The notes: generated by a model from the letters alone, not told the origin. Shown: positions 42,775 to 52,417, counted from the stretch's first letter. The stretch: DNA of 64,000 nt from an uncultured Erysipelotrichaceae bacterium (GCA_902780395.1 CACZFH010000009.1:1-64000), one strand, 5' to 3'. Program-made: numbers and translations.

Positions 42775-43621
42775 AATTTCATTATATTTTTTATTAGTTT
42801 TTCTTTTTTTTCTTTTTAATTTCTATTATCGACCAGTTTCTTCTAATCCATTTATGACAAAACAATATAAAAAGAGTACTAATTATGTTAATAATTTATA
42901 TGTAAGCGATGAATATTTTAAAGAAAAGACAATTTCAAAGGATAATTATTATATTTATGAGAAGTTATTAAGTGATGTAAAAAAAGGAAAGGGTACTTCT
43001 AAAGTTGAATGTAAGAAAGAAGGTTGTTCTAGTTCTTTTATGCAAGCTTATAAAGCAATCTATTTAGATCATCCTGAATTAATTGCTTTTAAATCTTGTA
43101 CTTGGCGTGATTATAAATCTTATTTAGATGTTCGATATGATAATTTAAGTCAAATACAGGCATACTTTGGTACTAGAAGAATTGAAAGAGAAATTGATAT
43201 TGTTAGAGAAGAGACTAAAGAAATGTCTGATAAAGAAAAAATATTATTTGTATATGATTATGTTTCTAAACGTTCATATGATCATTTATTTATGTTTTCT
43301 AATTCTAATCAATCGGCATATAGTTTCTTTACAAAAGGAACTTCTGTTTGTGCTGGCTTTGCTAAAGCAAGTCAAATTTTATTTCAAAATATAGGTATTA
43401 AATCATATTTAGTAATGAATGAAGAACATATGTGGAATTATGTTGAATATGAGGGGAAATACTATGTGTTTGATTCTACTATGGGAGCTTGCTATATTAA
43501 GGGTAGTGAGCATTATTATGATGGGTTAGGTAAAACAACTGTTGGAGTTATTGAAGGTGATTATTCGTCTTTTTATCCACCGATTGAAGTTACGCCTTTA
43601 AGAGAAGTATTTAATGTGTGA
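42761..43621 (+). CDS. Transglutaminase-like cysteine peptidase, membrane-anchored
   Basis: Helix at 6-22 as signal or anchor. A transglutaminase-core domain at about 150-260, with the catalytic triad visible: Cys of TSVCAGFAKAS (~197), His of NEEHMWNYV (~224) and Asp of YVFDSTMG (~239). Such bacterial domains are mostly peptidases or peptide cross-linkers outside the membrane. 286 aa is normal. The upstream gene overlaps it by 14 bases. Substrate unknown. Confidence 0.85.
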   Translation: MKINRISLYFLLVFLFFLFNFYYRPVSSNPFMTKQYKKSTNYVNNLYVSDEYFKEKTISKDNYYIYEKLLSDVKKGKGTSKVECKKEGCSSSFMQAYKAIYLDHPELIAFKSCTWRDYKSYLDVRYDNLSQIQAYFGTRRIEREIDIVREETKEMSDKEKILFVYDYVSKRSYDHLFMFSNSNQSAYSFFTKGTSVCAGFAKASQILFQNIGIKSYLVMNEEHMWNYVEYEGKYYVFDSTMGACYIKGSEHYYDGLGKTTVGVIEGDYSSFYPPIEVTPLREVFNV

Positions 43622-43645
43622 TATAATATTTTTAGGAGGATCTTT

Positions 43646-43849
43646 ATGGATATTGTAAAAGAAATAAAAAAACAGGCTAAAGATATTTTGAAAGATGATA
43701 AGAAGAAGGAAAAAGTAGGAGATACTGTAGAGGGAGTTTTAAAATCTGTTAAAAAGAATGTTAAAGATGATAAGAGTAAAAAAGTGATAGATGGTTTAAT
43801 TCAGAGTGTTGATAAAGCTACTACTAGTAAAAAGAAAAAGAAAAAGTAA
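43646..43849 (+). CDS. Small lysine-rich protein
   Basis: 67 aa, about one third Lys, no Cys or aromatic residues, predicted as two amphipathic helices ending KKKKKK. TAGGAGGAT ribosome binding site is strong. The helix pattern (KDILKDDKKKEKVGDTVEGVL) recalls small MT0933-type or CsbD-type stress proteins, but this is only a likeness in composition. It could bind nucleic acid. Runs just behind the transglutaminase gene. Confidence 0.7.
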   Translation: MDIVKEIKKQAKDILKDDKKKEKVGDTVEGVLKSVKKNVKDDKSKKVIDGLIQSVDKATTSKKKKKK

Positions 43850-43910
43850 TTTTTCTTTTTTTGTATTATTTAATATTTATTTACATATATTAATAATGTA
43901 TTAATTATTT

Positions 43911-43952
43911 TTAGCACTTTCTATTGACAAGTGCTAAAAATAGTGGTACTAT
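43911..43952 (+). promoter_or_regulatory. CIRCE element and promoter of hsp20
   Basis: TTAGCACTT, nine bases, AAGTGCTAA (43911-43937) matches the HrcA operator CIRCE (TTAGCACTC-N9-GAGTGCTAA) with a symmetric change of one base per arm. It overlaps the -35 box TTGACA (43924-43929); 17 bases on is TACTAT (43947-43952). HrcA itself is not in this window. Confidence 0.9.
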
Positions 43953-44043
43953 TAAGTTGTAGTAAGAGATTACTACGGTAGACATTAATATTTGTGCTAC
44001 CAAAAAGATAACACATAAAGATAAAGAAAGGAAGTTGATTTAT

Positions 44044-44460
44044 ATGATGTTAATGCCTAGAGTATTTGATGATGACTTTTTTAGAGATGATTTTTTCAAG
44101 AAACCAGAAAAAATGAACTTTCAATTGATGAAAACAGATATTAGAGAAACAGGTGATAAGTATATATTAGAGGTGGATCTTCCTGGATATAAAAAAGAAG
44201 ATATTAAAATCGATGTTACGGAAGGATATCTTACTATTAATGCTAAAACTGATCATGAGGAAAAGAAAGAAGAAAAAGGAAATTACGTTAGACGTGAAAG
44301 ATTTACTGGAGAATGTACACGTAGTTTCTATGTAGGAGAAGATGTTAAGACAAATGAAATTAAAGCTTCTTTCAAAAATGGTATTTTAATACTTGAAGTA
44401 CCTAAAGTAAATCCTGATGATAGTTTACCTGAAAAGAAATATATTGAAATTGAAGATTAA
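44044..44460 (+). CDS. hsp20: Small heat-shock protein Hsp20
   Basis: Alpha-crystallin domain at about 30-125 (DIRETGDKYILEVDLPGYKKEDIKIDV, written here as ILEVDLPGYKKEDI and NGILILEVPK), which holds unfolding proteins. I start at ATG 44044; the ORF extends to a TTG at 44035 but AAAGGAAG fits the ATG. 138 aa is normal. The promoter carries a CIRCE element, so it should be induced by heat through HrcA. A terminator follows at 44471. Confidence 0.95.
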   Translation: MMLMPRVFDDDFFRDDFFKKPEKMNFQLMKTDIRETGDKYILEVDLPGYKKEDIKIDVTEGYLTINAKTDHEEKKEEKGNYVRRERFTGECTRSFYVGEDVKTNEIKASFKNGILILEVPKVNPDDSLPEKKYIEIED

Positions 44461-44470
44461 TAGAGAAGAG

Positions 44471-44506
44471 GGAATAGTTGTACTATTCCTTTTTTTTTGC
44501 TATAAT
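44471..44506 (+). terminator. Terminator of hsp20, followed at once by the rluD -10 box
   Basis: GGAATAGT-TGT-ACTATTCC with nine T (44471-44498). TATAAT of the next gene begins at 44501. Confidence 0.9.
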
Positions 44507-44531
44507 ATGGAGGAAAAGAGAGGGGATTTCT

Positions 44532-45413
44532 ATGATTATTGTTGAAGAGAATGAGGGATTGAGAATTGACCGATATTTAGCTTCAGAGTTAGATATTTCT
44601 CGTAGTAAAATTCAAAAGTTAATTGAAGAAGAAAAAGTGTTTGTTAATGGAAAAGTAGTTCCTTCTTCTTATGCTGTTAAAATAGATGATAAAATAGAAG
44701 TACAAGATGATTTGGATTATAATATTAAGGTAGAAGCTGAAGATATTCCTATTGATATTGTATATGAAGATGATGATTTGTTAATTATTAATAAAGAAAG
44801 TGGGATGGTTGTTCATCCTGCTCCAGGACATTATCATGGTACTTTGGTTAATGCTTTACTTTATTTATATCCACTTAATAGTGGAGAAAAAGAAAGACCT
44901 GGTATTGTTCACCGTTTAGATAAAGATACTAGTGGTTTAATGGTAGTGGCAAAAAATGAATGGACACATGAAAAGTTAAGTGAAATGATTTCCACAAAAC
45001 TTGTGGAAAGAAAGTATTTAGCTATTGTTCAAGGAGTTATTAAACATGATACTGGGGAAATTGATGCTCCTATTGGAAGAGATTCTCATAATAGACAAAA
45101 AATGGCTGTTACAGATGTTCATGGAAAAGATGCTATTACGCATTTTAAAGTGTTAGAAAGATTTAATAATTCTACTTATATAGAATGCAAGTTAGATACA
45201 GGTAGAACTCATCAAATAAGAGTTCATATGGCTTATATCGGTCATCCTGTTTTAAATGATCCTTTATATGGTAGAGGTAAGAGTAGTGAATTTGGTCAAA
45301 TGTTACATTCATATTCTATACGTTTCAATCATCCTAGAACTAATAAAGAATTGTTCTTTACAGTTGATCCACCTAAGGAATTTAAAGATAAATTAGAAGA
45401 ATTAAGAAAGTAA
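44532..45413 (+). CDS. rluD: RluD-family 23S rRNA pseudouridine synthase
   Basis: S4 RNA-binding domain at about 10-75 (RIDRYLASELDISRSKIQKLI), then the synthase domain with HRLDKDTSGLMVVAK; its Asp (~130) is the catalytic residue. GRTHQIRVHMAYIGHPVLND is the conserved closing motif. RluD makes pseudouridines in helix 69 of 23S rRNA. I start at ATG 44532 behind GAGGGG; the upstream extension is AT-rich promoter sequence. 293 aa is normal. In Bacillus relatives the orthologue is YlyB. Confidence 0.93.
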   Translation: MIIVEENEGLRIDRYLASELDISRSKIQKLIEEEKVFVNGKVVPSSYAVKIDDKIEVQDDLDYNIKVEAEDIPIDIVYEDDDLLIINKESGMVVHPAPGHYHGTLVNALLYLYPLNSGEKERPGIVHRLDKDTSGLMVVAKNEWTHEKLSEMISTKLVERKYLAIVQGVIKHDTGEIDAPIGRDSHNRQKMAVTDVHGKDAITHFKVLERFNNSTYIECKLDTGRTHQIRVHMAYIGHPVLNDPLYGRGKSSEFGQMLHSYSIRFNHPRTNKELFFTVDPPKEFKDKLEELRK

Positions 45414-45488
45414 TAAAATAGGTATTAAAAATACTTATTTTATTTTTTTAATTTTTAGTGTATAATCTACACTAAGAGGTGTATTATT

Positions 45489-45857
45489 ATGAAGTTTCAA
45501 GAGTACAATCCAGTAATTCAAAACTGTGATTGCATTATTCGTACTTTTATGAAATTACTTGATAAGACATATTTAAATGTAAAAGAAGATTTATTATCTT
45601 TGGCTTCAACTCTAGGTTATGATTCTTATCAAGAGACAGAAGTTTTTGAAAAATATTTTGAAAAGAATGGTTTTACTAAAATAGAGGGTGAACCAATATT
45701 TGTAAATGATTTATCGTTTGATAGTGGTACATATGGTATTTTATGTTATAACGATGATCAATATCATTTATTCCCAGTAATTGATCATACGGCTTATGAT
45801 GAGTCAGATTATTTTTGGAAAATGAGTGTAGAAACTCTATATCGATTAGAAAAATAA
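45489..45857 (+). CDS. Papain-like cysteine peptidase-like small protein
   Basis: 122 aa. QNCDCIIRTFMKLLDKTY near the start looks like the helix that bears the catalytic Cys in C39/papain-like folds, and YHLFPVIDHTAYDESD near the end supplies a possible His and Asp. Similar short proteins occur in phages and Firmicutes. AAGAGGTG ribosome binding site. Terminators lie on both sides, so it is a single-gene unit. No export signal, so a cytosolic role is likely. Confidence 0.55.
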   Translation: MKFQEYNPVIQNCDCIIRTFMKLLDKTYLNVKEDLLSLASTLGYDSYQETEVFEKYFEKNGFTKIEGEPIFVNDLSFDSGTYGILCYNDDQYHLFPVIDHTAYDESDYFWKMSVETLYRLEK

Positions 45858-45875
45858 GGCTTAGGCCTTGTTTTT
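45857..45875 (+). terminator. Terminator behind 45489-45857
   Basis: AAGGC-TTAG-GCCTT with seven T. Confidence 0.8.
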
Positions 45876-46027
45876 TTAGATTTGACTTTTTATTTTTATT
45901 TCGTTATATTAAAGTTAATCTTGAAAAATCTTATTAATTGTGTTATAATATGTGGCAATTAAAGGGGTAGAAGTAAAAAAAAGATAAAATAGTATAAATT
46001 AATTAATTTATATTTGGGGGGATTTAT

Positions 46028-48037
46028 ATGCAAACAAGGGAATATACAAAACAAACTGGACGATTAAAGACATTTCATTTAGAGGATGAAATTGATTCTC
46101 TATTGAAAGTTCCTTATAGTAAGCCTTCATCCAGAGTACTTAGAACAAAAAAAGGTAAAAAAGCGATAGAAGGTTTAATTGATCTTGAACGTAATCATAA
46201 CCATTCTTGGTATGCTGAGTTACTTGAAAGAGCAAAAAAAGACCCTGATGCAATTGCATTGTTTTATAGGGGTACTAAGATAACTTTTAGAGAAATGTTT
46301 GCTAAAGCTGATCAAATTGCTAAAGCATTTGCAGAAAAAGGAGTAGTAAAAGGTGATGAAATTCCGGCTTGTTTAAGCAACACACCAGAGAGTATTTATA
46401 TTTTATTAGCTTTAAATAAAATTGGTGCTAAAATTAATCTTTTTGGCAATGCATTGAGCGAGGATTATATAAATGAGATTTTAGATGGTTGTAGTGATAA
46501 ATTATTTATTGCTACAGATGACCAGTATGCTAAATTAGAAAGAATTGTTTCTAAAAGAAATTATAAGGATATATGTTTGACTTCATTAGCTGATTCTCTT
46601 CCTGAGCATCCTGAATTATGTGATGAGTATGAGCCAACGTTAGATAAGTATTATCATTATGATAATATGGTGGATTCGTTTAAGGTGCGAGACGAGAGAA
46701 TAATTAACTTTGATCAACTAATGAATATAGGAAAAAAGAGTAATAAAACTATTATTGATTCTGGTACTTTAGATACTGATTTTTTAGTTACTTATACTAG
46801 TGGTTCAACAATTGTAGGACATCCTAGTCCGTTAATGCATACAAATCGTAGTTTAATTACTAGTGGTAGATTTCATGATTCTGAATTATCTGGTAATCCT
46901 GACTTAAAAGGGCTAAGAGGTTTGGCCCATATTCATACTGATTCAAATACAGATGTAATTACTTGTATTTCTGATAACTTAATGCAATTATGGTCTGTTG
47001 GACTTGAACCTGAATATGGAAAAGAATCTGCATTAGATGTTTTATTTATTAATAAACCTAATTATTTAAACATGACTACCTCTCATTTAATAGAGGCGTT
47101 TAAACAATATCTTATTGACAAAAGATTTCATGAAAATGGAGTAGGAAGAAAAATGCCGTGGTTATTTGCATGCTTTGCAGTTGGTGAACCAACATCAAAA
47201 GGGGAACAGAAGTTCATTAGTAAAGGGTTACGTGTTGCACGAGCTGGATCTGGTGTTAAAATTGGTGGGTTATCATTGCCTTATACTACAATATGTATAG
47301 GTGGTGGAGATTGTGAACATGGTGGAATATATTATACTTTATGGGTACCGTTACAGGATAAAGCATATTATTTATTTTTAAAAAATCATGAAATTGGCAT
47401 GCTTCCTGAAGGGTATGCTATAGTTAGTGCATTTAAAAAGAATGCTGATGGTACATTTTCTGAATGTGATTTTGGTGAATATGGATTAATTGCTGCAAAT
47501 TCTGCGACAACTATGTCTGGTTATAAGGGTTTGCCTGAAAAAACTTATAACACTATTATTACAGATGACATGGGAAGAGATTGGATTTCTTCAAATGTAT
47601 ATGGATATATTGATGAAATTGGTGGTGTTCATGTAAAAGGACGTATGAATAGTAATATTTCATTAAAAACTTTAGATATGGAAATTCCAAAATATATAAT
47701 TGAAGATTTAGTTTGTAGAGATACAAAAAGCATTTTGTCTTGTACTGTTTCTAGTTGTGAGGTTGATAACGAATCATATAATGTTATTAATATTGAGTTT
47801 CAACCAGATAAGAAAAAGCCTGATGAAGTTGTCTTAAGGGGTATTGTTAACAGATTTAAAAGCAAATATAATTATGATATTTCAGATGATTTTCTTTTCA
47901 GACTTATGTCTTATGAAGAGTCTTTTCCTCTTTCTCCTTCTGGAAAAAGAAGTATAAGAGCTTTAGAAGATATGGGATTAATCAATACATTTATTATAGA
48001 TAGTAGTGTTTATGGAAAAACATTAGTTAGGAAATAA
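46028..48037 (+). CDS. AMP-binding (ANL superfamily) acyl-CoA synthetase-like protein
   Basis: 669 aa. ANL fold: AIALFYRGTKITFREMFAKADQIAKAF at the start, TYTSGSTIVGHPSPL (~254-268) as the phosphate-binding A3 motif, and the closing HVKGRMNSN..SLKTLDMEIPKYIIEDL and PLSPSGKR with the C-terminal Lys. The A3 loop lacks the usual TSGTTGxPKG lysine spacing, so substrate or activity may differ. It activates a carboxylic acid as acyl-AMP; which acid is not visible. GGGGGG ribosome binding site. A hybrid kinase gene follows after a strong terminator. Confidence 0.85.
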   Translation: MQTREYTKQTGRLKTFHLEDEIDSLLKVPYSKPSSRVLRTKKGKKAIEGLIDLERNHNHSWYAELLERAKKDPDAIALFYRGTKITFREMFAKADQIAKAFAEKGVVKGDEIPACLSNTPESIYILLALNKIGAKINLFGNALSEDYINEILDGCSDKLFIATDDQYAKLERIVSKRNYKDICLTSLADSLPEHPELCDEYEPTLDKYYHYDNMVDSFKVRDERIINFDQLMNIGKKSNKTIIDSGTLDTDFLVTYTSGSTIVGHPSPLMHTNRSLITSGRFHDSELSGNPDLKGLRGLAHIHTDSNTDVITCISDNLMQLWSVGLEPEYGKESALDVLFINKPNYLNMTTSHLIEAFKQYLIDKRFHENGVGRKMPWLFACFAVGEPTSKGEQKFISKGLRVARAGSGVKIGGLSLPYTTICIGGGDCEHGGIYYTLWVPLQDKAYYLFLKNHEIGMLPEGYAIVSAFKKNADGTFSECDFGEYGLIAANSATTMSGYKGLPEKTYNTIITDDMGRDWISSNVYGYIDEIGGVHVKGRMNSNISLKTLDMEIPKYIIEDLVCRDTKSILSCTVSSCEVDNESYNVINIEFQPDKKKPDEVVLRGIVNRFKSKYNYDISDDFLFRLMSYEESFPLSPSGKRSIRALEDMGLINTFIIDSSVYGKTLVRK

Positions 48038-48070
48038 GTTTGTTTAGGTTATTTACCAAAAAAATATTTG

Positions 48071-48107
48071 GCTTATTTTGTTATATAAAACAAAATAAGC
48101 TTTTTTT
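48071..48107 (+). terminator. Terminator of the AMP-binding gene
   Basis: GCTTATTTTG-TTATATAAAA-CAAAATAAGC with seven T. Confidence 0.9.
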
Positions 48108-48206
48108 CGCTATAATGATTTTTATTATTGCGTTAATTAGGTATAAGAAAAACATGTATACTAATATTTATTTTTTTATGGTATAATTGTTTAAGGTGAA
48201 TAATAT

Positions 48207-50669
48207 ATGAGTATGATGTTTTTGACAAGCTTTTTATATTTACTACTAATTACTGCTGTATATTTTTCAAAAGAAAAGATTAGCACAGTTGAAAATAGAA
48301 TATATAGTGTGATTTTAGTAGTAACGATTTGTGGTTTGACTTATGATTTTCTTCAATTGTTATTATCTAAGGTATTGGATATTAGTATTCTTATGATGAT
48401 TAATAAGTTTTTCTTAATGTATGTTATTGCTTGGGCATTATTATTTTCTTTGTATGTTATTAATATAGGAAATAAAGATTGTGTACATCTTGTTAAGGAG
48501 CATCTTATTATTTGGTTCTTATGTGCTTTAATGATTCTTATTCTTCCAGAATCATATAAAATAAACTCGGATGGAATTCCAATAGTTAGTGGACCTGCAC
48601 TTTTGTTTTCCTTTGGATTTGTTTCTTTAATAATTGTTGGTTTGATTATTATAACAATTTCAAAAATGTTTAAAAATTCAAATACTAATAAGATTAAATA
48701 TGTACCTTTATTTGCATTTTTATTTTTTGGTTCAGTTGGAACTATTATTCAACATTTTTATCCACATATTTTATTAACTACTCCAATTGAGTCATTTATT
48801 ACTATTTTAACGTTTTTCTTTATAGAAAATCCTGATGTTAAGATGCTTGAACAGATGGAACTTGCTAAGGATCAGGCTGAGAAGGCTAATAGGGCTAAGA
48901 CTGATTTCTTATCTAGTATGTCTCATGAGATTCGTACTCCTTTGAATGCTATTGTTGGTTTTAGTGATTGTATTATGGATGCTTCTAGTTTAGGAGAGGC
49001 TAAGGAAAATGCTAAGGATATAGTTAATGCTTCTCAAACATTACTTGAGATTGTTAATGGAATATTAGATATTTCTAAGATTGAAGCTGGTAAGTTAGAT
49101 ATTATTAATACTCCTTATAATGCACATGAGACATTTGAAGAGCTTGCTAAGTTAATTACTCCTAAGATGCATGAAAAAGGTCTTGATTTTACTTATAGTA
49201 TTGCTCCTGATTTACCTACTACTTTATTTGGTGATCATGCAAATATAAAGAAAATAGTTACGAATTTGCTTAGTAATGCTTGTAAATATACTGAACGTGG
49301 TTATGTTCATTATGAAGTTAATTGTGTGAATGCTAATGGGGTTTCTAAACTAATTATTTCAGTTGAAGATTCTGGAAGAGGAATTAAAAAAGAAAATATA
49401 GATAAATTATTTACGAAATTTCAAAGACTTGATGAAGATCGTAATACTACAATTGAAGGTACTGGATTAGGACTAGCTATTACAAAACAATTAATTGAAT
49501 TAATGGGTGGAAGAATTATTGTTCATACTGTATATGGAGAAGGTTCTAAGTTTACAGTTGTATTGAATCAAAAAATAGAGGCTAATGAAGTGGAAGAAAA
49601 GAAACATGTAAAAACCACTTTAGATTTACATGATGTTCGTATTTTGATGGTTGATGATACTCCATTAAATTTGAAAGTTGGTTGTAAATTACTTGAGAGA
49701 TATAATGCTAATCATATTGTGACTTGTGATAGTGGCTTTGAATGTATTGAAAGAATTCAACGTGGTGAAGTGTATGACTTAATTCTTCTTGATGATATGA
49801 TGCCTAGAATGAGTGGTGTGGAAACTCTTAAAAAATTAAAAGAAATACCAGGATTTAAGATTCCTACGGTAGCATTAACAGCTAATGCTATTACAGGAAT
49901 GAGAGAAAAGTATTTAGCTGATGGTTTTGATGATTATTTAGCAAAACCAATTGAGAAAGAGCAATTAATTCAAGTAGTCAATCAAATCTTAGGAAGAAGT
50001 ATGACAGAAGAGATCAATGTTCAAAAAGTAAATGAAAGTAATTCAGCTACTGGAACAATTCGCGATGATGAGATAATAAGTGTAGAAAATATGGAAAAAG
50101 ATTCTTCTAGTTTTGATAATAATGGTATAATACCAGTAGAGGAGGATAAGGTTGAAATGTTAGAAAACCAAGATACAGAAAATGTTAAAGAAGAGTCACC
50201 TATACCGGTAGATGTTCTTGAAGGAATTAATCCAAATCCAGTTGTAGATTTAGTTCCAGTAGTAGATCTTAATGTAGGTGGTGTTCAGCAAGAAGGTTAT
50301 GATCGCTCTTATTTAGAGAAAAATGGTGTAGATGTTAATCATGCTTTAGAGTTACTTGGTGATATGGATATGTATAATATGACTATTTCTGACTTTATGA
50401 AAGAAGTAGAAGATAAATGGAATCGTATTGTTGAATATCGTAATAGTAATAATATGCCAGACTATGCTATTGAGGTTCATTCATTAAAGAGTGATTGTAA
50501 ATACTTAGGATTTATGACTTTAGCAGATATTGCTTATCAGCATGAATTAAAAAGTAAAGAAAATGATTTATTCTATGTCCAAGATCATTTTGCTGAATTA
50601 GAAGAAGAATATAAGAAAGTTTTAGAAATTGCTCGTAAATATGTAGAAAATAATCCAGTAAGTGAATAG
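48207..50669 (+). CDS. Hybrid sensor histidine kinase with receiver and HPt domains
   Basis: 820 aa phosphorelay protein. Six or seven membrane helices fill 1-210. HisKA: FLSSMSHEIRTPLNAIVGF with His ~240. HATPase: NLLSNACKYTERG, DSGRGIKKENIDKLF and GTGLGLAITKQLIELMGG. Receiver at about 475-600: VRILMVDDTPLN, phospho-Asp ~529 in LLDDMMPRMSG, and KPIEKEQL. An acidic, Pro/Val-rich linker (605-695) leads to an HPt domain with HSLKSDCKYLG, His ~758. All four relay sites are thus on one chain; the final response regulator is not nearby. The membrane sensor resembles 7TM diverse-intracellular-signalling modules. Confidence 0.93.
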   Translation: MSMMFLTSFLYLLLITAVYFSKEKISTVENRIYSVILVVTICGLTYDFLQLLLSKVLDISILMMINKFFLMYVIAWALLFSLYVINIGNKDCVHLVKEHLIIWFLCALMILILPESYKINSDGIPIVSGPALLFSFGFVSLIIVGLIIITISKMFKNSNTNKIKYVPLFAFLFFGSVGTIIQHFYPHILLTTPIESFITILTFFFIENPDVKMLEQMELAKDQAEKANRAKTDFLSSMSHEIRTPLNAIVGFSDCIMDASSLGEAKENAKDIVNASQTLLEIVNGILDISKIEAGKLDIINTPYNAHETFEELAKLITPKMHEKGLDFTYSIAPDLPTTLFGDHANIKKIVTNLLSNACKYTERGYVHYEVNCVNANGVSKLIISVEDSGRGIKKENIDKLFTKFQRLDEDRNTTIEGTGLGLAITKQLIELMGGRIIVHTVYGEGSKFTVVLNQKIEANEVEEKKHVKTTLDLHDVRILMVDDTPLNLKVGCKLLERYNANHIVTCDSGFECIERIQRGEVYDLILLDDMMPRMSGVETLKKLKEIPGFKIPTVALTANAITGMREKYLADGFDDYLAKPIEKEQLIQVVNQILGRSMTEEINVQKVNESNSATGTIRDDEIISVENMEKDSSSFDNNGIIPVEEDKVEMLENQDTENVKEESPIPVDVLEGINPNPVVDLVPVVDLNVGGVQQEGYDRSYLEKNGVDVNHALELLGDMDMYNMTISDFMKEVEDKWNRIVEYRNSNNMPDYAIEVHSLKSDCKYLGFMTLADIAYQHELKSKENDLFYVQDHFAELEEEYKKVLEIARKYVENNPVSE

Positions 50670-50671
50670 AA

Positions 50672-50730
50672 AAAGTAGACAGTAATTTTTTTACTTGTCT
50701 ACTTTTACTTTACTACTTTAAAAGAGTACT
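50672..50730. terminator. Terminator; possible IS-end relic
   Basis: AAAAGTAGACA...TGTCTACTTTT forms an 11-bp stem. The right arm and what follows (TGTCTACTTTT..ACTTTAAAAGAGTACTTTTT) look like the right end of the IS at 34188-34230 with changes. Confidence 0.6.
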
Positions 50731-50734
50731 TTTT

Positions 50735-51193
50735 TTAAATATTTAATAAATAGATAGAAATTGATAATATAGTGGCAAATAATGATAATAATATATAGGG
50801 ATAGAGTAATTTAGATATTTTATTATTCATGAGAGATGTTTCTTCTTGTAAAAATAGGGCAGATAGGAAAGTTACTAGACAAGATATTATTCCTAAAAAA
50901 TGATTTTTTAAGCCAAAGAAGACAATTGTATAACTTTGATTGAATAAATAATTAATTATTAGGGAATATTTATATGTATTAGATAAATCCTTTAGTTTAT
51001 AAGAGTTAATTATAGAATATACTGTAAAGGCTATTAAAATGTAAACAATTGTCCAAGCTATTGGATAGAAACTAGTTGGTGGGGCAAAGAATGGTGTTTT
51101 TATTTCTTTGAAATATTGGTAATCTACGGGAATTAAGTTATTAGCAAACCAGGGTAATAAACATATTAAATAGATAAATATTTTTTTTATCAT
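50735..51193 (-). CDS. tspO: TspO/MBR-family membrane protein
   Basis: 152 aa with five membrane helices. The family motif is clear: KTPFFAPPTSFYPIAWTIVYILIA, then a helix pair with NYLFNQSYTIVFFGLKNHFLG where most TspO proteins have W(S)xxFF. TspO proteins bind porphyrins and take part in stress signalling. ATG has GAGGAGATG ahead. Stands alone between two plus-strand genes. Confidence 0.9.
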   Translation of the reverse strand: MIKKIFIYLICLLPWFANNLIPVDYQYFKEIKTPFFAPPTSFYPIAWTIVYILIAFTVYSIINSYKLKDLSNTYKYSLIINYLFNQSYTIVFFGLKNHFLGIISCLVTFLSALFLQEETSLMNNKISKLLYPYILLSLFATILSISIYLLNI

Positions 51194-51262
51194 TTCATCA
51201 TCTCCTCTTTTATTATTTTATGTTTTAAGTTATAATATTATTAGTTTTTTAGGAGGAATTTT

Positions 51263-52417
51263 ATGGAGACAGATATTATGTTAGACAATAAAAATGTTCT
51301 TACGATGAAACTACTTCATTATTTCATTACTGAGAAGAATTATAATCCTATTATTCTTCAAGGGGTTGAAAATGAGATTTGGTTAGAGAATTTAGATGAA
51401 GATTGTGAAGTTGTTCGTATTGTTACTAATTATATACATAATGATGAACAATATAATTTTGATGTTTTTAAGACGAAAAGAATTGTTAGTAAAATTAAGA
51501 AAAAAACTTTTTCTTTTCATATGAATGTGATGAGTATTTTTCTTGATTTAGGAGATAATGTTACTCAGGATTTAAATGAAAATCCTAAATTAATGGCAAT
51601 TAATGTAAAAGATGAAGATGATATTACTAATAGTGATGTTATAAAAAAATTGTTTCCTGATTTAAGTAAAAAGATGGAATATAATGAAGATGGTTTAGAA
51701 TTATTTGCTAAGATTACGAGTGATATTAATAAGCATAATAAGGAAGATGCTGATCGTTTAGAGAATGTTTTTAAGGATAAGGGACCTTATATTACTTATT
51801 TTTTAATTGCTTTGTGTATTATTTTCTATATTGTTCCAATTCTTCTTTCTCAATACAATTATATTATTAGTTCCTATGGGGTACATGGACCTAGTATTCG
51901 TTTTGGGCAATATTATCGATTATTAACAGGTATTTTTCTACATGCTGATATTATCCATTTAACTTGTAATTGTTATGCTTTATATATAATTGGTTCTCAA
52001 ATTGAAAACTATTTAGGACGTGTTAAGTATTTTATTATTTATTTGTTTTCAGGAATAATAGGTTCTTTGTTTTCTATGACATTTGGTGGAGACGCTATTT
52101 CAATTGGTGCTAGTGGAGCTATATTCGGTTTAATGGGAGCTTTATTATATTTTGGATATTATTATAGAGTTTATTTAGGAAATGTTGTTAAGAGTCAGAT
52201 TATTCCATTAATCTTATTAAATTTAGGTTTAGGATTTGTTTTATCTAATGTTGATAATTTTGCTCATATAGGTGGTTTGATTGGTGGAGCTATGATGGCT
52301 ATGGCATTAGGTGTTAAAGATAAAAGCTCTATGTTTGAAAAGGTTAATGGTTGGATAATAGTTTCTATTTTTACAGTTTTTATATGTTATATTGCCTTTA
52401 TTTATAGTGCAGTATAG
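51263..52417 (+). CDS. Rhomboid-family intramembrane serine protease
   Basis: The N-terminal ~165 residues are soluble and resemble the cytosolic domain of B. subtilis GluP/YqgP. Six helices follow. Catalytic Ser is in ISIGASGAIFGLMG and His in NFAHIGGLIGG; the HADIIHLTCNCYAL segment is the typical HxxxN-like region of helix 2 with Asn. It cleaves substrates within the membrane; in Bacillus the orthologue takes part in magnesium transporter quality control. AGGAGGAAT ribosome binding site. 384 aa, intact. Confidence 0.93.
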   Translation: METDIMLDNKNVLTMKLLHYFITEKNYNPIILQGVENEIWLENLDEDCEVVRIVTNYIHNDEQYNFDVFKTKRIVSKIKKKTFSFHMNVMSIFLDLGDNVTQDLNENPKLMAINVKDEDDITNSDVIKKLFPDLSKKMEYNEDGLELFAKITSDINKHNKEDADRLENVFKDKGPYITYFLIALCIIFYIVPILLSQYNYIISSYGVHGPSIRFGQYYRLLTGIFLHADIIHLTCNCYALYIIGSQIENYLGRVKYFIIYLFSGIIGSLFSMTFGGDAISIGASGAIFGLMGALLYFGYYYRVYLGNVVKSQIIPLILLNLGLGFVLSNVDNFAHIGGLIGGAMMAMALGVKDKSSMFEKVNGWIIVSIFTVFICYIAFIYSAV

